The notes under the pieces: generated by a model
The model's input: the letters and a program-made list of their open reading frames with translations, nothing else
Database searches by the model: none
Told to the model about the DNA's origin: nothing
DNA from: an uncultured Myxococcales bacterium
GTDB lineage: Bacteria > Myxococcota > Myxococcia > Myxococcales > Myxococcaceae
DNA length: 64,000 nt
NCBI GenBank assembly: GCA_937980205.1
Contig: CALJKW010000040.1
Span: forward strand, 1 to 64,000
Direction of reading: 5' to 3'
Position numbers and translations under genes: made by a program
Shown: piece by piece, positions 42,753-52,244 of the stretch
Layout: each line of letters begins with the position of its first letter
Position numbering within the stretch: position 1 is the stretch's first letter

Positions 42753-45700
42753 AACGCCTCGCGCTGCTGACCGGCTTCGCGCTCGCCGCCTGCCCCGGCC
42801 CGGACAAGCCGCCGATGCCGCCTCCCATCGACGAGTGTGAGGGGCTGCCGGCGATGACCGTCACCGCCTCTCCGCGCGTGCTGCGCGTGAACATGCCGGC
42901 GACGCTGATGGCGACGGGCGGCAGCGGTCGCTACACGTTCTCCGTCGCGATGGGCGGCAGCGGCGGAGAGGTGCGCGGCGACCGCTTCATCGCCGGCCCG
43001 ACTCCGGCGATGGACACGCTCACCGCCGCGGACGACTGCGGCAACTCGGCGAACACGACCGTCGACGTGCGCGCGGCGTTCGGCGTGGCTCCGGCGCGCG
43101 CGACGGTGCGGCCGGGCACGACGTTCACGGTGAGCACCACCGGCTTCCTCGGCGCACCGCGCTTCAGCGCGCAGGCGCTGCCGTCGGGCGGCTCGATCAC
43201 GATGGACGGCCGCTACACCGCCGGCGCGAACGAGGGGCTCGACCTCATCGAGGTGCGAGACACCGGCACCGGCGACCAGGCGGTGCTGCAGTACCGCGTC
43301 AGCGCGAGCGCGTCGTTCCGCGCTGCCCCTGCGAAGCTCGCGCTGCCGGCCGGCGCCAGCGTGCCGCTGTCGGTCGCCGACGGCAGCGGCGTCGTCGCGT
43401 GGACGAAGACGAGCGGGCCGGGCATGGTCGACGGCTCGACGTTCGTGACCGCGGACACCGAGACCGGCACCGCGGTGCTGACCGGCACGGATCAGTTCAC
43501 GAACGAGACGACGACCATCAGCATCCGCATCCTCGAGGAGCTCGAGCGCGGAGGCCGCCCGCACGGCCGCGTCACCGACGTCGCGAACATCGTCACCGGC
43601 GACTTCGACGGAGACGGCATCCAGGACGTCGCCGTCGGCGTCCCCGAGAGCGACCTCGCGAAGCCGCTGGGCGGCGCGGTGTTCGTCTTCAAGGGCAGCG
43701 CGACGGGGTTCCCCTCGAGCCCGACGTGGACCATCACCGGCGAGACCGACACCTCGCAGCTCGGCGCCGTCATGGCGGCGGGCGATCTCGACGGCGACGG
43801 GAAAGACGACCTCGCCATCAGCGCGCCGGGCGCGGACATCACGGGCGCCGACTCGGGCGCGGTGCTGTTGTACCGCTTCACCACCGAGGGCCCGCGCCGC
43901 ATGCGCCCGCCGCTGTCAGGCCTCGGCGCCGGCGCGAACTTCGGCGCGAGCATCGCGATCTCCGACGCCGACGGAGACGGAGACGAGGACCTCGTCGTCG
44001 GCGGCCCCGGCTCGGACCTCGCGCCGACCGCGCAGGTGCGCGCGCGCGGCGTCGTCGACGTCTTCCTCGCGCAGCGCGGCGTCGACATCGCCGACCAGGG
44101 CAGCATTCGCCTCGGCGGCTGGGACACCGCGGGCGACGGCACGTTCCGCGTCGCGACGAACCTGCGCTTCTCCCGCGCGCTCGCCGTCGGCGACATGAAC
44201 GGCGACGGCCGGGCCGACATCGCCTCGCTGGGCGCGATCACTCCTCCCGCGGGAGACGGCGGCACGCTGCGCTCGCAGCTCGCCATCGCGGTGCACTTCG
44301 GCCGCGACGGCACGCCGCGCTTCGTCGAGAAGCCCGACGTCTACGTGCTGCCGGCGAACCTCGCCGACGCCGACGAGGGCAACGGCCGCCTCGCGTTCGT
44401 GCCCGCCGACAACGGCAAGCCGCCGCTGCTCATGATCAGCCTCGAGCGCGCCGACAGCCCGAACCTGTCGGCGATGGATGCCGGCACGACCGGAGGCACG
44501 AACGCCGGCGGCGCGCTGTTCTTCGACCTCTCGGGTCGCGCCGCGGGCCCCGGCATCCCCACGACGCCCGCGTTCGTGCAGCGCACCGACGCGTTCGCGC
44601 GCATCTACGGCGACCAGCAGAACATCCAGGCCGGCCGCTCGTTCGCCGTCGCCGACGTCGACGGCGCGGCGGGGCTCGAGCTCGTCCTCGGCGCTCCGTA
44701 CGCCGCGGTGAGCGGCGCCGGCCTCGCGGGGAAGCTGCTGCTCTATCCGCTGGGGGCGTTCGGGGCGGGCACCGTCGCGAACCGGCCGTCCGATTTCCGC
44801 GGCAGCGTGCGTGCGGCGACGCTCGGCACCGGGGTCGCCGTCGTGGTGCAGGGCGGCACGCGCAGCCTCGTCGCGCTCGAGTCGCGCGCCAGCACGCAGC
44901 ACGGAGACTTCACCGGCCGCGTCGTCGCGCTCACCGGCAGCGGGCCGCTCGCCGGGTGGGTGGCGACGACCGTCGATCTCCCCGCGAAGCTCGCGAGCGA
45001 GCAGTTCGGCCTCGCGGTGCGCGTCGGGGCGACGGCCGGCAAGGTCCGCGCGCTCGTCGGAGCTCCCGGCTTCAGCGGGCCCGACGTGAACGGCTTCGGC
45101 GGCGACACCCAGGTCGGGCAGGCCGTCGCCTACGAGCTGGGCCAGGGCGGCGCGGCGTCGCTCGTGCACGAGGGCGCCATCACCTTCTACCGCGCCGACG
45201 GAGGTACCCCGCGGTTCGGCGGTCGCGCGGCGGCGTTCGACGTCGCGCTGACCGACTTCGACGGCGACGGCCAGCGCGACTTCGCGGTCGCGGCGCCGGG
45301 CTTTCAGCAGCCGACCGCGACGAACATGGACTACGCGTCGCTCGACGCCGGCGGCGGTTGTCTCGCCGGCTCGACGCTCGGCGGCGTCACCGTTCACACG
45401 GTGACCGCTGCGGGGCACCGCGAGGCGTTTCGCGTCTGGGCGGGTGCCGCGATTCCGAACTGCGACGCCGGCACGTGCACGCGCGCGGCGCTGTCGCGCA
45501 CGGGCATCGCGGGCGGGTTCGACTTCGACAACGACGGCCGCGAAGACCTCGCGGTGACGCGCACGAGCGGGCTCGAGATCTTCGCCGGCCGGCCGGTCGA
45601 GGACCCGACGCTCGCGAAGCTCACCGCGGCGTGCGGGCCGCTGTATTCGCTGCCGCAGCTGCCGAACAACTCGTACGGGCCGGTCGCGCTCGGCGACCTG

Positions 45701-46447
45701 AACGGCGACGGCTGCGACGAGGTCGCCGTGCGCTACGGCGGCGTGAACGGCAACCTGGCAGACCCGTTCCCGACGCCGCAGGGCGTGGTCATCGTGTTCG
45801 GGGCCTCGGCCGCGGGGAGGTGCGGCGCGAGCACGACGCCGTCGTTCGTGCGCATCTCCGGAGAGCCGGAGGTGGGGCTCAACTCGATGCAGCTGGGGTT
45901 CTCGGTCGCGTACGCGGGCAGCATCCTCGGCGACGCGCGACGCTTCCTCGCGGTGAGCGCGCGGCTCTATCCGTACATGGGTGTGCAGCAGCCGGTGGTG
46001 CTGCTGTTCGACGTCGCGCAGGTGCTGACGAAGAAGCCGGCGAGCGGCGGCGCGCTGGTCGGCGCCGTCGGTGACGGGCTGACCCCGATTCCGCTCGTGT
46101 ACCGGGAGCGCGCGAACCAGCTCGGCCGCTCGCTCGCGGGCAACGTGGATCTGACCGGCGACGGAGTCGTCGACCTCGTCGTCTCGTCGCCCGGCGCCAG
46201 CGTGAACGGCGACGGCACCGGCGCGGTCTTCGTGTTCGCGGGAGGCGCTTCGCTCGCGGCTGGAGGGCCGCAGACCAGCGCGCTCACCGTCGTCGGTGAC
46301 GATCGCGAGCGCGCGCTGTTCGGACAGGACATGTCGCTGTACCCCGGCGCCGGCGCGCTGAAGCCCGCGCTCGGCGTCGGTGCGCCGACCAGCTACCGGA
46401 CCGGCACGGCGAACGGCGCTGCGTTCGTGACGTCGCTGGATTTCTGA
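42749..46447 (+). CDS. FG-GAP repeat (integrin alpha-like) lipoprotein
   Basis: A 1232-aa surface lipoprotein from GTG 42749 (MKRLALLTGFALAAC, Cys15). After Ig-like N-terminal segments it has at least eight FG-GAP calcium-binding loops: GDFDGDGIQDVAVG, GDLDGDGKDDLAIS, SDADGDGDEDLVVG, GDMNGDGRADIAS, TDFDGDGQRDFAVA, FDFDNDGREDLAV, GDLNGDGCDEVAV and VDLTGDGVVDLVVS. These build a seven-bladed or larger propeller. It is translationally coupled to the cytochrome-tailed lipoprotein, so the two are probably partners. Likely role: adhesion or structural scaffold. Confidence 0.9.
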   Translation: MKRLALLTGFALAACPGPDKPPMPPPIDECEGLPAMTVTASPRVLRVNMPATLMATGGSGRYTFSVAMGGSGGEVRGDRFIAGPTPAMDTLTAADDCGNSANTTVDVRAAFGVAPARATVRPGTTFTVSTTGFLGAPRFSAQALPSGGSITMDGRYTAGANEGLDLIEVRDTGTGDQAVLQYRVSASASFRAAPAKLALPAGASVPLSVADGSGVVAWTKTSGPGMVDGSTFVTADTETGTAVLTGTDQFTNETTTISIRILEELERGGRPHGRVTDVANIVTGDFDGDGIQDVAVGVPESDLAKPLGGAVFVFKGSATGFPSSPTWTITGETDTSQLGAVMAAGDLDGDGKDDLAISAPGADITGADSGAVLLYRFTTEGPRRMRPPLSGLGAGANFGASIAISDADGDGDEDLVVGGPGSDLAPTAQVRARGVVDVFLAQRGVDIADQGSIRLGGWDTAGDGTFRVATNLRFSRALAVGDMNGDGRADIASLGAITPPAGDGGTLRSQLAIAVHFGRDGTPRFVEKPDVYVLPANLADADEGNGRLAFVPADNGKPPLLMISLERADSPNLSAMDAGTTGGTNAGGALFFDLSGRAAGPGIPTTPAFVQRTDAFARIYGDQQNIQAGRSFAVADVDGAAGLELVLGAPYAAVSGAGLAGKLLLYPLGAFGAGTVANRPSDFRGSVRAATLGTGVAVVVQGGTRSLVALESRASTQHGDFTGRVVALTGSGPLAGWVATTVDLPAKLASEQFGLAVRVGATAGKVRALVGAPGFSGPDVNGFGGDTQVGQAVAYELGQGGAASLVHEGAITFYRADGGTPRFGGRAAAFDVALTDFDGDGQRDFAVAAPGFQQPTATNMDYASLDAGGGCLAGSTLGGVTVHTVTAAGHREAFRVWAGAAIPNCDAGTCTRAALSRTGIAGGFDFDNDGREDLAVTRTSGLEIFAGRPVEDPTLAKLTAACGPLYSLPQLPNNSYGPVALGDLNGDGCDEVAVRYGGVNGNLADPFPTPQGVVIVFGASAAGRCGASTTPSFVRISGEPEVGLNSMQLGFSVAYAGSILGDARRFLAVSARLYPYMGVQQPVVLLFDVAQVLTKKPASGGALVGAVGDGLTPIPLVYRERANQLGRSLAGNVDLTGDGVVDLVVSSPGASVNGDGTGAVFVFAGGASLAAGGPQTSALTVVGDDRERALFGQDMSLYPGAGALKPALGVGAPTSYRTGTANGAAFVTSLDF

Positions 46448-46460
46448 TTCGGCGACGAAG

Positions 46461-46600
46461 GCGTGCACCCTGAGCCGCCGAGGCCGCGGAGCGGACCTCG
46501 GCGAGTCGAATGGGTCCGGGCGCAAATGGCATCGCCTTCGAGAGGGCGCTGCCCAGATCGCCCGAGGGGTTCGACAGGCTCACCCCGCGCGGCTTTGTCT
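46461..46600. repeat. degenerate copy of the palindromic repeat
   Basis: CACCCTGAGC ... GAGTCGAATGGGTCC and, later, GGGTTCGACAGGCTCACC recall the repeat's left and core segments with many changes. It contains a 7-bp hairpin (46477-46483 with 46496-46502). It lies between two convergent genes and may act as terminator. Confidence 0.45.
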
Positions 46601-46608
46601 CGCTCAGC

Positions 46609-47991
46609 TCACTGAATCGAGATGGTCAGGTGGTAATCGCCGCTCGTGTCCGGGTCGAAGCTGATCGAGTACTCGCCGGCCTCGGTGATCGGCGCCGAGT
46701 AGTAGTCGGTCGTCTTGTTGTTGATGTCGCTCGTCGCGAACGTGCCGCCGGTCGGCCCGAGGATCTGCGTGTCGAACCAGATGTACGCGAGCGCGAAGAC
46801 GCGGACGTGAATGCGCTTGCCGACGTCTCCGGCGGCGATGGTCACCTTGTACCAGTCGAGATCCGACGAGCTCGACGAGTTGCCGGCGACGCGCACGCCC
46901 ATGTCGGGTCCGAACGGGCCGAACGTGAGCGGCTGAGCGGACCCCGAGTCGTCGTTGGGCTCGGCCTCGCCGACCGAGTTCGTGATGACCGTCACGGTGA
47001 TGTTCTCGGTGCGCCGGCCGGCCGTCTCCTCGATGAGCAGGTTCGTGCCCATCGCGTCCGCGGTGACGACGAGGTCGTTGCCGGGGGCGGGCTGGCCCGA
47101 CGAGCCCGAGGTGTCGACGGGCTCTCCGTTGCTGTCGAGCAGCACGAGCCGCACGTTCGTGGCGGCGGTGCCCATGGACACGTGCAGCGTCGCCGGCACC
47201 GGCGTCATCGCGCCGGTGTACTTGATGAGCTTCTTCTCGTTCGGCTCGAGCGTGAGCATCGTGATGGGCGCCGTGTCGGTCAGCGGCAGCTCGACCTTGT
47301 CTCCCAGGTCGAACGGCGGGAGCACGATCTCGCGGCCCGCGAAGGTCAGGGTGACGGTGTAGTTGGTGAGCGTCGCGGTGAGGCTCGCGGCGACCTCGAC
47401 GGCGAGCAGGCGCGGTGTCGGCGTGGTGACCGTCGTGGTGACGCGGCCCATCATGGGCGCCGGAGTCACGGTCGCGGTGACGCTCATCGGGTCGCTGGGG
47501 AACGCGAACTCGGGGTCGTTCGAGCGGACCTCGAAGCGCGCGACGCCGCCGCGCATCGGCATGCCGACCGAGCGGATCTCGAAGTACGGCACGAGCGTGA
47601 AGATGCCGGGGAACGTGCTCATCACGTTGCCCTGCGTGACGGTGACGTCGCGCGTGCCCGTCATCGCGTTCGCGGCGACGGTGACGTTCGCGACGAGGCC
47701 CGTCGCCGAGCCCACCTTCACCGAGTTCACGGTCACGCCCTGGCCGAACGACACCTGTGCGGTGTTCGTCCAGCTCGTCGCGTAACCGGCGATGACGACG
47801 TCGGCCGTGACACCCGCCGCGAGCTTCGTCGGACTCACCGAGCTGATGCTGCGCATGGCCATGAAGTCGTCGCCGGGGTCTCCCTTCGGACCTTCCGGGC
47901 CGGCCGGGCCTTCCGGACCTGCAGGGCCGGTCGGGCCGGCGCAAGAGAGCGCAAGACTGCCTAGGACGAGGGCGAGAGGGCGCAGGGACAT
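46609..47991 (-). CDS. collagen-like lipoprotein with PPC domain
   Basis: A 460-aa lipoprotein (MSLRPLALVLGSLALSC, Cys17). Directly after the lipidated Cys comes a collagen-like Gly-X-Y run (GPTGPAGPEGPAGPEGPKGD). Next are an IPT-like segment (ISSVSPTKLAAGVTADVVIAG), further beta domains, and a C-terminal pre-peptidase (PPC) domain: EAEPNDDSGSAQPL, SSSSDLDWYKVTIAAG and SISFDPDTSGDYHLTI. It is secreted and anchored; the collagen stretch would hold it off the membrane. Function unknown. Confidence 0.87.
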   Translation of the reverse strand: MSLRPLALVLGSLALSCAGPTGPAGPEGPAGPEGPKGDPGDDFMAMRSISSVSPTKLAAGVTADVVIAGYATSWTNTAQVSFGQGVTVNSVKVGSATGLVANVTVAANAMTGTRDVTVTQGNVMSTFPGIFTLVPYFEIRSVGMPMRGGVARFEVRSNDPEFAFPSDPMSVTATVTPAPMMGRVTTTVTTPTPRLLAVEVAASLTATLTNYTVTLTFAGREIVLPPFDLGDKVELPLTDTAPITMLTLEPNEKKLIKYTGAMTPVPATLHVSMGTAATNVRLVLLDSNGEPVDTSGSSGQPAPGNDLVVTADAMGTNLLIEETAGRRTENITVTVITNSVGEAEPNDDSGSAQPLTFGPFGPDMGVRVAGNSSSSSDLDWYKVTIAAGDVGKRIHVRVFALAYIWFDTQILGPTGGTFATSDINNKTTDYYSAPITEAGEYSISFDPDTSGDYHLTISIQ

Positions 47992-48032
47992 GTCGCATTT
48001 GTCGCGAAATGTCCTACGCGGGTTGCCGATTC

Positions 48033-49865
48033 TCAGTCGTTGGGAAGCAGGCCCAGCGCGATCAGCAGGGGGACGATGACGGCGACGATGGCCTCTCCGG
48101 CGATGAGGCCCGAGGCGAGCGGGGCGGCGAACGCGTCGGACGACTTCTTGTCCTTCTTCTCCCAGGCCCAGCCGAGCAGGCCGCCGATGAACATCATCGA
48201 GATGACGGCGAACGGCACGAGCATGCCGATGCCGACGCCGGTGGGAGAGGGCACGTACTTTTTGATCTTCTTGTTGCCCTCGAGGATGGTGCAGATGACG
48301 CCGATGATGGCGAAGACCACCATCGCGTGGACCGCGTACTTCGGCAGCGCCTCGGCGCCGCGCTTCAAGATGACGGCGAAGCCGGCCCAGCGCGCGCTGG
48401 CGGGAGAGGCGAGCTTCGCGTTGTCTCCGACGATGCCGTAGGTGCGCGCGAGGAACGGGTACATCCACGCGACGGCGGCGGCGCCGATCGGCACGCCGAC
48501 GAGCTGCATCATCGTCAGCTTGCCCGGCGTCGAGCCGATCATGTGACCGGCCTTGTAGTCCTGCATGATGGCTTCGGAGTCGGTCGCGATGGTGCCGGTC
48601 GTGCCGCTCGCGACCATGTTCGCGTTGAGGTTGCCGGGCACGATGGCCGCGAACACGCCCTGCATCACGTTCGACAGCGTCGAGATGGGGCCCCAGTTCG
48701 TCTCGCCGAGCGCGCGCAGGCCGATGAGCATCAGCGGCAGCGAGAAGAGAATCGCGAGGACGGTGATCCACGGCGCGATGCCGAGGTTCACCCACTGCAC
48801 GATGATGAGGCCGGTGGCGGCGAGCGCGACGCCGATGCCGATGGTGCGCAGCGAGAGGTCTCCGGTCGCGGCCTTCGCGCCGGTGAGCGCCTTGAAGCTG
48901 CGCACCAGCACCTGCCACTTGAGCACGAGCGCGGTGAGGCCGCCGGAGATGAGGATGCCGACGCCCGGCCACATCACCCAGAGCAGAATGTCGCCCTTCT
49001 TGAACGTCTCGGCGGTCATCACCGTGCCCTGCGAGTTGATGATGAGGCCGGCGGGCACCAGGATGAGCGGAGCGATCACCCACGACAGAATCGCGCCCGC
49101 CATCATGCTCGCGTTGATGCGCACGCCGACGAGGGCGCCGGAGCCGAGCGCGAGCAGGCTCCACGCGACGCCGGTGCCGGTCTTCTTCAGCAGCGGGTGC
49201 GGGACGATGAACGCGTCGGGCAGGTACAGGTGCTCGGTGCCGAAGAAGCGCTTGCCGATGCCGCGGAGGATGAGGCCCTCTTCGCGCACCGCGAAGTGCA
49301 GGCCGGAGAGCAGCGTGCCGATGCCCATCACCTTCGCGGCGCGGCGGCCCTCGTTGCCCTTCGAGTCGAGGACGATGAGCGTCTCGCCCGCGGCGACGCC
49401 GTCGGCGAACGTGAGCTTCTCGTCGACGATGTAATGCTGGCGCAGCGGCACGGCGAGCAGCACGCCGAGCAGGCCGGCGAACGTGAGCCAGAGGAACGAC
49501 TGAACCTCGGTGAGCTGCAGGTCGAAGCCGCTCTGCTCGTTGGCGCGCAGCATGTCGAACGCCGCGAGCAGGATGCACATGAACGCCGTCTGCGACGCCG
49601 AGGTGCCGGCGGTCTGGACGATGTTGTTCTCCCAGCGGTTGTACGAGCGCGAGGCGAGGCCGAGGAAGAGGAAGCCGAAGAACGCGGCGACGACCGAGAC
49701 GTTCGGGCCGAAGCCGAGCTTCAGCACGATGTAGGGGTACGAGGCGCCCATGATGCCGGCGACGACGATGCCGACGATGACGCTTCGAGGCGTGAGCTCC
49801 TTCACCTCGGGAGGCTTCGTACCGACGATGTGTTGGGACTCGCCGCCTTCGCTCTCGGAGCTCAT
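48033..49865 (-). CDS. OPT family transporter
   Basis: A 610-aa membrane protein with about 14 hydrophobic helices. The start ELTPRSVIVGIVVAGIMGASYPYIVLKLG is characteristic of the OPT family, as are ANMVASGTTGTIATDSEAIMQDYKAGHMIGSTPGK and the final LLPND. OPT proteins import small peptides or siderophore-metal complexes by proton coupling. The gene is monocistronic, with 50 bases to the divergent CAP lipoprotein gene. The substrate is not evident. Confidence 0.92.
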   Translation of the reverse strand: MSSESEGGESQHIVGTKPPEVKELTPRSVIVGIVVAGIMGASYPYIVLKLGFGPNVSVVAAFFGFLFLGLASRSYNRWENNIVQTAGTSASQTAFMCILLAAFDMLRANEQSGFDLQLTEVQSFLWLTFAGLLGVLLAVPLRQHYIVDEKLTFADGVAAGETLIVLDSKGNEGRRAAKVMGIGTLLSGLHFAVREEGLILRGIGKRFFGTEHLYLPDAFIVPHPLLKKTGTGVAWSLLALGSGALVGVRINASMMAGAILSWVIAPLILVPAGLIINSQGTVMTAETFKKGDILLWVMWPGVGILISGGLTALVLKWQVLVRSFKALTGAKAATGDLSLRTIGIGVALAATGLIIVQWVNLGIAPWITVLAILFSLPLMLIGLRALGETNWGPISTLSNVMQGVFAAIVPGNLNANMVASGTTGTIATDSEAIMQDYKAGHMIGSTPGKLTMMQLVGVPIGAAAVAWMYPFLARTYGIVGDNAKLASPASARWAGFAVILKRGAEALPKYAVHAMVVFAIIGVICTILEGNKKIKKYVPSPTGVGIGMLVPFAVISMMFIGGLLGWAWEKKDKKSSDAFAAPLASGLIAGEAIVAVIVPLLIALGLLPND

Positions 49866-49915
49866 GGACGCGCGGGACTAGTGTTTTTTCGTCCGAGCGT
49901 CGAGGATTCTCGCCC

Positions 49916-50821
49916 GTGCGCGCGGCGGTGTTCTTAGGGTTGGTCGGCCTGGCGTGCTCTGGCGGCAGCCGCCCCGACGGCGGCGTCGACGCCGGGCCGA
50001 TGCCGCACTGCGAGGACATCTTCGGAGATCGCAAGACGCAGGTGTGCCTGCGCTGGAGCTGCGATCGGCGCTCGCTCTCCGAGGGCGCGTGGGCAGCCGA
50101 TGCGGGGGCGTGCGAGGCGGGAGAGCTTCCCTCCGAGGCCTACGACAACTCGCTGCGGCTGGTGAACCTGTACCGGTGGCTCGCCGAGCTGCCCGAGGTG
50201 ACGACGACGTCGATGCGCGACGGGGCGGCCCAGCAGTGCGCCCTGATGATGCACGCGGCGGGCAGGGTCGACCAGATGCCGGCGACGACGTTCCCGTGCT
50301 GGTCGCAGGCCGGCGCCGAGGCGGCTCGCAACAGCATCATCGCGCTGACGCCGCCGGTGGCCGCGGTCGACGGGCACATGCGGACGCTGGCTTCGCGGCG
50401 GTGGCTGATGAACACGACGCTCGGGCCCATCGGCATCGGCGGCACCTCGGGCGCGAGCTGTCACTGGGTGAGCGGCGGGATGACGGGCGCGTCGAAGCGC
50501 TTCGTGGCGTGGCCTCCGGACGGCGTGGTGCCGCTCGACGCGCTGACCCAGTCGCGGGTCGACGAGGCCGGGTGGACGGTGGAGACGTTCTCGTCGTCAG
50601 CGGACTTGAGCGGGGCAACCATTGCCGTGCGCGACAACGGAGCCGACGCCCCCGTCGACGTCACGGTGCTGCCGCAGAACGAGGGCAGCGCGTACGCGGT
50701 CTCGTTCAAGCCGAGAGGGTGGACGACGCAGGCCGGGCACGAGTACGTGGTGAACGTGGTGGCTCCGGCGATTCAGGCGAACCCGATGGTGTACACGGTG
50801 CAGGTGGTCGGGTGCCCGTGA
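49916..50821 (+). CDS. CAP-domain lipoprotein
   Basis: A 301-aa lipoprotein starting at GTG 49916 (MRAAVFLGLVGLAC, Cys14). The middle matches the CAP/SCP fold: SLRLVNLYRWLAELPEV, AAQQCALMMHAAG, WSQAGAEAARNSIIAL and RRWLMNTTLGPIGIGGTSGASCHWV. Several Cys pairs suggest disulfides. It lacks the usual CAP His/Glu metal set in the classic order, so activity is uncertain. It ends at a palindromic repeat. Confidence 0.78.
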   Translation: MRAAVFLGLVGLACSGGSRPDGGVDAGPMPHCEDIFGDRKTQVCLRWSCDRRSLSEGAWAADAGACEAGELPSEAYDNSLRLVNLYRWLAELPEVTTTSMRDGAAQQCALMMHAAGRVDQMPATTFPCWSQAGAEAARNSIIALTPPVAAVDGHMRTLASRRWLMNTTLGPIGIGGTSGASCHWVSGGMTGASKRFVAWPPDGVVPLDALTQSRVDEAGWTVETFSSSADLSGATIAVRDNGADAPVDVTVLPQNEGSAYAVSFKPRGWTTQAGHEYVVNVVAPAIQANPMVYTVQVVGCP

Positions 50822-50824
50822 GCT

Positions 50825-50938
50825 CGTTCACGCTGAGCGGAGGCGACGCAGTCGCCGGAGTCGAAGCGGGCCGATGGACGGCTTCGCAACCGCTTCGACT
50901 GCGGCCCGCTTCGCGTGCCTCCGCTCAGCGTGAACGGG
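50825..50938. repeat. palindromic intergenic repeat, full copy
   Basis: The clearest copy: left CGTTCACGCTGAGCGGAGGC, then GGAGTCGAAGCGGGCCGATGG; right CGGCCCGCTTCGCG and CTCCGCTCAGCGTGAACGGG. The halves are inverted complements meeting near GGCTTCGCAACCG. Confidence 0.88.
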
Positions 50939-50960
50939 AGCGCATTCGCGCTGGGGTTGC

Positions 50961-52244
50961 ATGACTGCCGCCATCTACGAGCCCGACTTCCTCTACGCGG
51001 ACGGCGCCTTCCGCCGCGGCGCGCGCCTGTGCGTCGACGGTGCGGGTCGGGTCGTCGCGGCTGCTCCCGAGGGAACGGCGGTCGTACGCATGCCCGGCGT
51101 GGCGCTGTTCCCCGGCCTGGTGAACGGGCACTCGCACGCCTTTCAGCGCGTGCTGCGCGGGCGCACCGAGCGGGTCGCGAACGGAGACGACTTCTGGGCG
51201 TGGCGCGAGCTGATGTACCGGGCCGCGTCGTCGCTCTCGCCCCAGCAGCTCTACGCCGTCTCGCGGCTCGCCTTCGTGGAGATGGCGCTCGCCGGCGTCA
51301 CGACGGTCGGTGAGTTCCACTACGTGCACCACCAGCCCGACGGCCGGCCATACGACGACGTCCACGAGCTGGCCCGCGCGGTGGTGCGCGCGGCGCGGGA
51401 CGCCGGCCTGCGCATCGTGCTCTTGCGCGTCGCCTACGCGCGCGCCGGCTTCCAGGTGCCGCCGAACCCGCTGCAGGCGCGCTTCATCGAGCCCGACGTC
51501 GACACGTATCTCTCCCGCGTGGCGTCGCTGAAGTTCGACGATCCGCTGGTGAGCGTGGGCATGGCGCCGCACAGCGTGCGCGCGGTGCCGCGCGACTGGC
51601 TTCAGGCCATCGCTCGCGCGGGCGGCGTCACGCACATCCACGTCGCCGAGCAGCCCGCGGAGCTGAAGGCGTGCCGGGTGGAGCACGGCCTGCACCCGGT
51701 CGATCTGCTCGACGAGGTCGGCCTGCTGAACGCGACGGCGGTGCACGCGATTCACCTCGAGGAGGGCCACGCGCGGAAGCTCAAGCGGGTCTGTGCGTGC
51801 CCCACGACCGAGGCGAACCTCGGCGACGGCGTCGTGCCCGCGGACGTGCTGATGAACGCGGGCGTCAGCGTGTCGCTCGGCTCCGACAGCCAGGCGCGCA
51901 TCTCGCTGCTCGAGGAGGCGCGGCTGCTCGAGGACAACCTGAGGCTGGTGCGGCAGCGCCGCGCGGTGCTCGACGCGGGCGACGGCCGGCTCGCCGAGCG
52001 CCTGTTCGCGTGCGCGACCACCGAGGGAGCCGCCGCGCTCGGCGTCGACACCGGCGCGCTGCGCGTCGGCCAGCCGGCGGACTTCTTCACGCTGCCGGTC
52101 GACTCGGTCGCCGCGGCCATCTTCGGCCAGGAGCGCGTGCGCGACGTGGCGGTGCAGGGGCGGCTCATCGTTCGCGATGGGCGCCACGCGCTGCACGACG
52201 AGGCGCTGCGCGGGTTCAAGTCGGCGGTCGAGGCGCTGGGCTGA
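50961..52244 (+). CDS. hutF: formimidoylglutamate deiminase
   Basis: A 427-aa amidohydrolase of the histidine degradation pathway, converting N-formimino-L-glutamate to N-formylglutamate. The metal motif HSH (His57, His59) sits in LVNGHSHAFQR. Other HutF landmarks are DDFWAWRELMYR, VAYARAGFQ, the metal His in GMAPHSVRAV, HIHVAEQ, and Asp in SLGSDSQARI. No other hut gene lies in the window. The start ATG is directly after the repeat. The TPR gene begins immediately after its stop. Confidence 0.88.
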   Translation: MTAAIYEPDFLYADGAFRRGARLCVDGAGRVVAAAPEGTAVVRMPGVALFPGLVNGHSHAFQRVLRGRTERVANGDDFWAWRELMYRAASSLSPQQLYAVSRLAFVEMALAGVTTVGEFHYVHHQPDGRPYDDVHELARAVVRAARDAGLRIVLLRVAYARAGFQVPPNPLQARFIEPDVDTYLSRVASLKFDDPLVSVGMAPHSVRAVPRDWLQAIARAGGVTHIHVAEQPAELKACRVEHGLHPVDLLDEVGLLNATAVHAIHLEEGHARKLKRVCACPTTEANLGDGVVPADVLMNAGVSVSLGSDSQARISLLEEARLLEDNLRLVRQRRAVLDAGDGRLAERLFACATTEGAAALGVDTGALRVGQPADFFTLPVDSVAAAIFGQERVRDVAVQGRLIVRDGRHALHDEALRGFKSAVEALG

